Below, piece after piece: positions 61,600 through 64,000 of a stretch of 64,000 nucleotides of DNA. A program made the position numbers and the translations under genes. How positions within the stretch are numbered: the first letter of the stretch is position 1; the number at the start of each line of letters is the position of its first letter. This stretch comes from Lepisosteus oculatus (lineage: Eukaryota; Chordata; Actinopteri; Semionotiformes; Lepisosteidae), in contig NC_090711.1 in assembly GCF_040954835.1 (NCBI RefSeq), positions 8,873,501 to 8,937,500 on the forward strand. The letters are read 5' to 3'. Below the pieces are notes generated by a model. It was not told the DNA's origin, did not search any database, and saw nothing but the letters and a program-made list of their open reading frames with translations.

Positions 61600-63080
61600 A
61601 AGTGCTGCTAGAAACTTTGTGAACCCCTTAGAATTTTCTGAATTTCTGCATAAATTTGACCTAAAATGTGATCAGATCTTCATTTAAGTAATAAAAATAG
61701 ATAAGCAGAGAACCCAATAAAATTAATAACACATGAAAGGATATACTTTTGCATTCATTTATTGATCAAAATGATCCAACATTAAATGTCTTTGTCTGAA
61801 AACGTTTGTGAACCTCTAGGGTTATCAGTTCAGTTAAGGGGATAATTAGAGTCAGGAGTGTCAATCAATGGGATGACAATCAGGTGTGAGTTTGGGTGGC
61901 CCTGCCCTATTTAAAAAAACGGAAACCTGAGTCTTCACCGCCAAAGTCTGGTCTTCGCCACACAGGTTTGTGAATGCATACCATGCCTCGATCAAAGGAG
62001 ATTTCTGAGGACCTCAAAAAAAGAGTTGTCGATGTTCATCAGACTTTGGACTTCACCAATCCACTGTCAGCAGATAGTGTACAAATGGAGAAAACTCAAC
62101 ACCATTGTTGCTCTCCCCAGTAGTGTCCGTCCAACAAAAATCACTCCAAAAGCAAGGCGTATAATATTCTGGGAGATAACAAAGAACCCAGGGTAATGTC
62201 TAAAGATTTGCTGGCCTCTCTTTCTCTGGCTAATGTCCGTGTTCACGAGTCCACCATCAGGCAAACGGTAAACAAGAATAATGTGCAAAGGAGGAAGCCG
62301 CTACTCTCCAAGAACTTTGCTGCCCATATAAAGTTTGCTAAAGACCACCTGGATGAGCCAGAAGACTACTGGAAGAATGTTCTGTGGACAGATGAGTAAA
62401 AAAAACTTTATGTTTGGCGAAAACAAAACACTGTATTCCAACATAAGAACCTCATCCCAGCCTTGAAACACGGTGGTGGCAGTATCATGGTTTGGGGCTG
62501 TTTTGCTGCCATGGGAACAGATTGGCTTGCCATCACTGTTGGAACTATGAATTCTGGTTTGTACCAGCAAGTTCTACAGGAGAACGTCGGGGTGTCTGTC
62601 TGTGAACTGAAGCTCAACAGAAAGTGGGTCTTGCAGCAAGACAACGACATTAAACACACAAGTCAGTCTACCAAAGAATGGTTGAAGCAGAAGAAATTTC
62701 ATGTTTTGGAATGGCCGAGTCAAAGTCCAGGCCTTAATTCAATAGAAATGTTGGGACAGGACCTGAAGCGGGGAGTTCATGCAAGAAAGCCCACCAGCAT
62801 CACTGAGTTGAAGCAGTTCTGTGAGGAGGAATGGGCCAAAATTCCTCCAAGCCGAAGTGCAGGACTGATCAACAGTTACCGTAAACGTTGGGGTTGGGTT
62901 TTGGGTTTAGGTTCACGTACTTTCAATCAATAACTGAATGAAAAGTATCTTTTTGTGTATTATTTGTTTTATTGGGTTCTCTTTACCTATTTTTATGACT
63001 TAGATGAAGATCTGATCACGTTTTAGGTCAAATTTATGTGGAAATTGAGAAAAGGGTTCACAAACTTTCTAGCACAACTG
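61600..63080 (+). mobile_element. Tc1/mariner-type DNA transposon, full length, inactive
   Basis: A 1481-bp element with long inverted repeats (left about 61600-61825, right about 62905-63080). The outer ends read 'GCTAGAAACTTTGTGAACCC' on the left and the reverse of 'TGCTAGAAAGTTTGTGAACC' on the right. A second, inner direct-repeat copy (ACGTTTGTGAACCT at about 61802-61815, TACGTGAACCT reversed on the right) gives the IR/DR layout of Sleeping Beauty-like elements. It is flanked by TA at 61598-61599 and 63081-63082, the expected target duplication. Its transposase is broken, so movement would need an enzyme from elsewhere. Confidence 0.92.
61983..62933 (+). pseudogene. Tc1-type transposase pseudogene
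   Basis: The ATG at 61983 starts 'MPRSKEISEDLKKRVVDVHQ', the usual Tc1 N-terminus. After that the helix-turn-helix part is shortened and frameshifted, reaching a stop near 62121. The frame is regained by about 62196 and runs to an in-frame TAA at 62397-62399, just after the first catalytic Asp (WTDE, D codon 62391-62393). It then stays open to a TAA at 62931-62933, with the second Asp (62640-62642) and the Glu (62745-62747) in place. Their spacing is 34 residues, a DD34E catalytic core. The enzyme cannot be made as one protein. Confidence 0.9.
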
Positions 63081-63165
63081 TATCAGGAGTCCTTGTAGTC
63101 TTCTCCGTTCAAGACTGAGAGCCCAGCAGTTGCTGTAATCCGCTTCCATGTGACAAACATTTACT

Positions 63166-64000
63166 GTTCTATTTGTGTTTTGTAACCAACAAACATTCTA
63201 GGTCACCATTTCCCCAACTAAAATATAGTTGCAAAAATATATGCATTCAAGAACATGGTTCTGAGCTTCACCACAGCTTCCTGTGGTTAGTCACTTAACT
63301 CACACTGTGAAAGATGGATGTTTCTGAGCATAGAAACTAGAATGATGCCAAATAATTAGTTCTTAATCAATTTAATTAAGCCTTTGTGCTACATGTAAGA
63401 AATGTTGCCTTTCACAGAGCTATATAAGAGAAAGACATCTCAACGTAAATGTGTTGAACCTTAAATGTTTCCTCAAATTCTATTAAAAAAATTAAACTCA
63501 GTTTAAACTTTGTTTAAACTAGGTGCTACACACTTCTGATGAAGTCTTGTCACTGACAAAAATGTTTTAGCTCCAAGCATGAAATACTCAATATTGTCTC
63601 CTAATTCAGAAAAGGATATTTTTAAAAGCAGCTAGCAATTACAGTTCTGACAGGCTCTCAGGAAGGCAGCTTGTGGTTTAATAGATAAAAAAAACAAACC
63701 CCACAGCTGCATCCCAGCTCATGTTTGTACAAACACTGCAAAGGTCATTGGGCTCTCTCTTGCTGAAGGATGCAAAAAAATCTATAAACTAAATATCTGT
63801 AATCTATACAACAAAAAGTATACCATATTACTAGAGAAGACCTTTAACACACCGTTAAGATGTTATCTGAGGTATGCTTACAGAGTGAAGGCAGCATTGG
63901 GTTTGTTTCTGAGCTACCCAGTGATTTACTGGCATACAAGCTTGCAAATTCCAGCAAGTGTTCAAAAGACTCAGTTTTTCTAGGAAAAGAAAGAATTAGT
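63166..64000. other. Stretch without a recognisable gene
   Basis: AT-rich DNA right of the transposon. 'CACTTCTGATGAAGTC' at about 63531-63546 resembles the ends of some fish repeats but is too short to assign. No exon supported. Confidence 0.35.

Larger units (their letters stand above)
61440..63165 (-). pseudogene. CR1-like LINE 3' remnant split by a Tc1 insertion
   Basis: 61440-61597 and 63083-63165 together follow, on the minus strand, the order of a CR1-like ORF2 end: 'AGTCTTGAACGGAGAAGACT' and 'CAAGGACTCCTGATA' on the right, then 'AGGTATTCAAAACTTC', 'CCAAGAAGAGGATGAGC', 'TTCTTTACCCAAAGG' and 'TTTGTGGGAGTTTTG' on the left. The family pattern is 'LEQRRLRGDLIQVFKIL', then 'RRYFFTQRVVGVWN'. 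The Tc1 element lies exactly in the ATACC-TGTA part, so the LINE fragment is the older insertion. Confidence 0.7.

Overview
This is a vertebrate nuclear window, most likely from a ray-finned fish, possibly a non-teleost lineage such as gar, bowfin or sturgeon. That guess rests on three things: the one recognisable gene, CASS4, in a fish-like form; large introns in AT-rich DNA; and the repeats (5S rRNA-derived SINEs, a dispersed repeat starting CATCCATTTTCT, CR1-like LINE fragments and a Tc1/mariner transposon). I see no bacterial, plasmid, CRISPR or viral content. Most long open frames are chance frames.

The one supported gene is CASS4 (HEPL), a Cas-family adaptor, on the minus strand. I could place six coding exons with clean AG/GT borders, all in phase 0: SH3 plus first YxxP motifs (40374-40823), two 108-bp exons (36641-36748 and 36199-36306), a 1368-bp exon with the rest of the YxxP region, the serine-rich tract and the helical bundle (34198-35565), an 87-bp exon (33624-33710), and the last exon with the C-terminal Cas domain and stop (31808-32224). 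Two first coding exons could supply the start: ATG-GAG before a strong donor at 54472-54477, or a 20-codon exon at 44509-44568. Using the first, the protein is about 847 residues.

Left of the gene (1-31.8 kb) I find no convincing host exon. The region holds an inverted pair of 5S-SINEs (4.95-6.06 kb), an older two-part 5S-SINE (24.9-25.4 kb), a CR1-like reverse-transcriptase remnant (27.6-28.1 kb), a coding-like remnant I cannot name (30.65-31.37 kb), and three members of a fold-back retroposon family, two of them flanked by perfect 11- and 16-bp direct repeats.

Right of the gene (54.7-64 kb) are a CR1-like 3' end (55.6-55.8 kb), SINE and dispersed-repeat fragments (59.3-59.7 and 60.9-61.24 kb), and a full-length but broken Tc1-like transposon (61600-63080) sitting inside an older CR1-like 3' end.

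There is no multi-gene pathway to reconstruct. The strongest leads are the fold-back retroposon family, the two alternative CASS4 starts, and the DYVQLQ site plus small exon in this CASS4, which I recall as absent from the mammalian protein.
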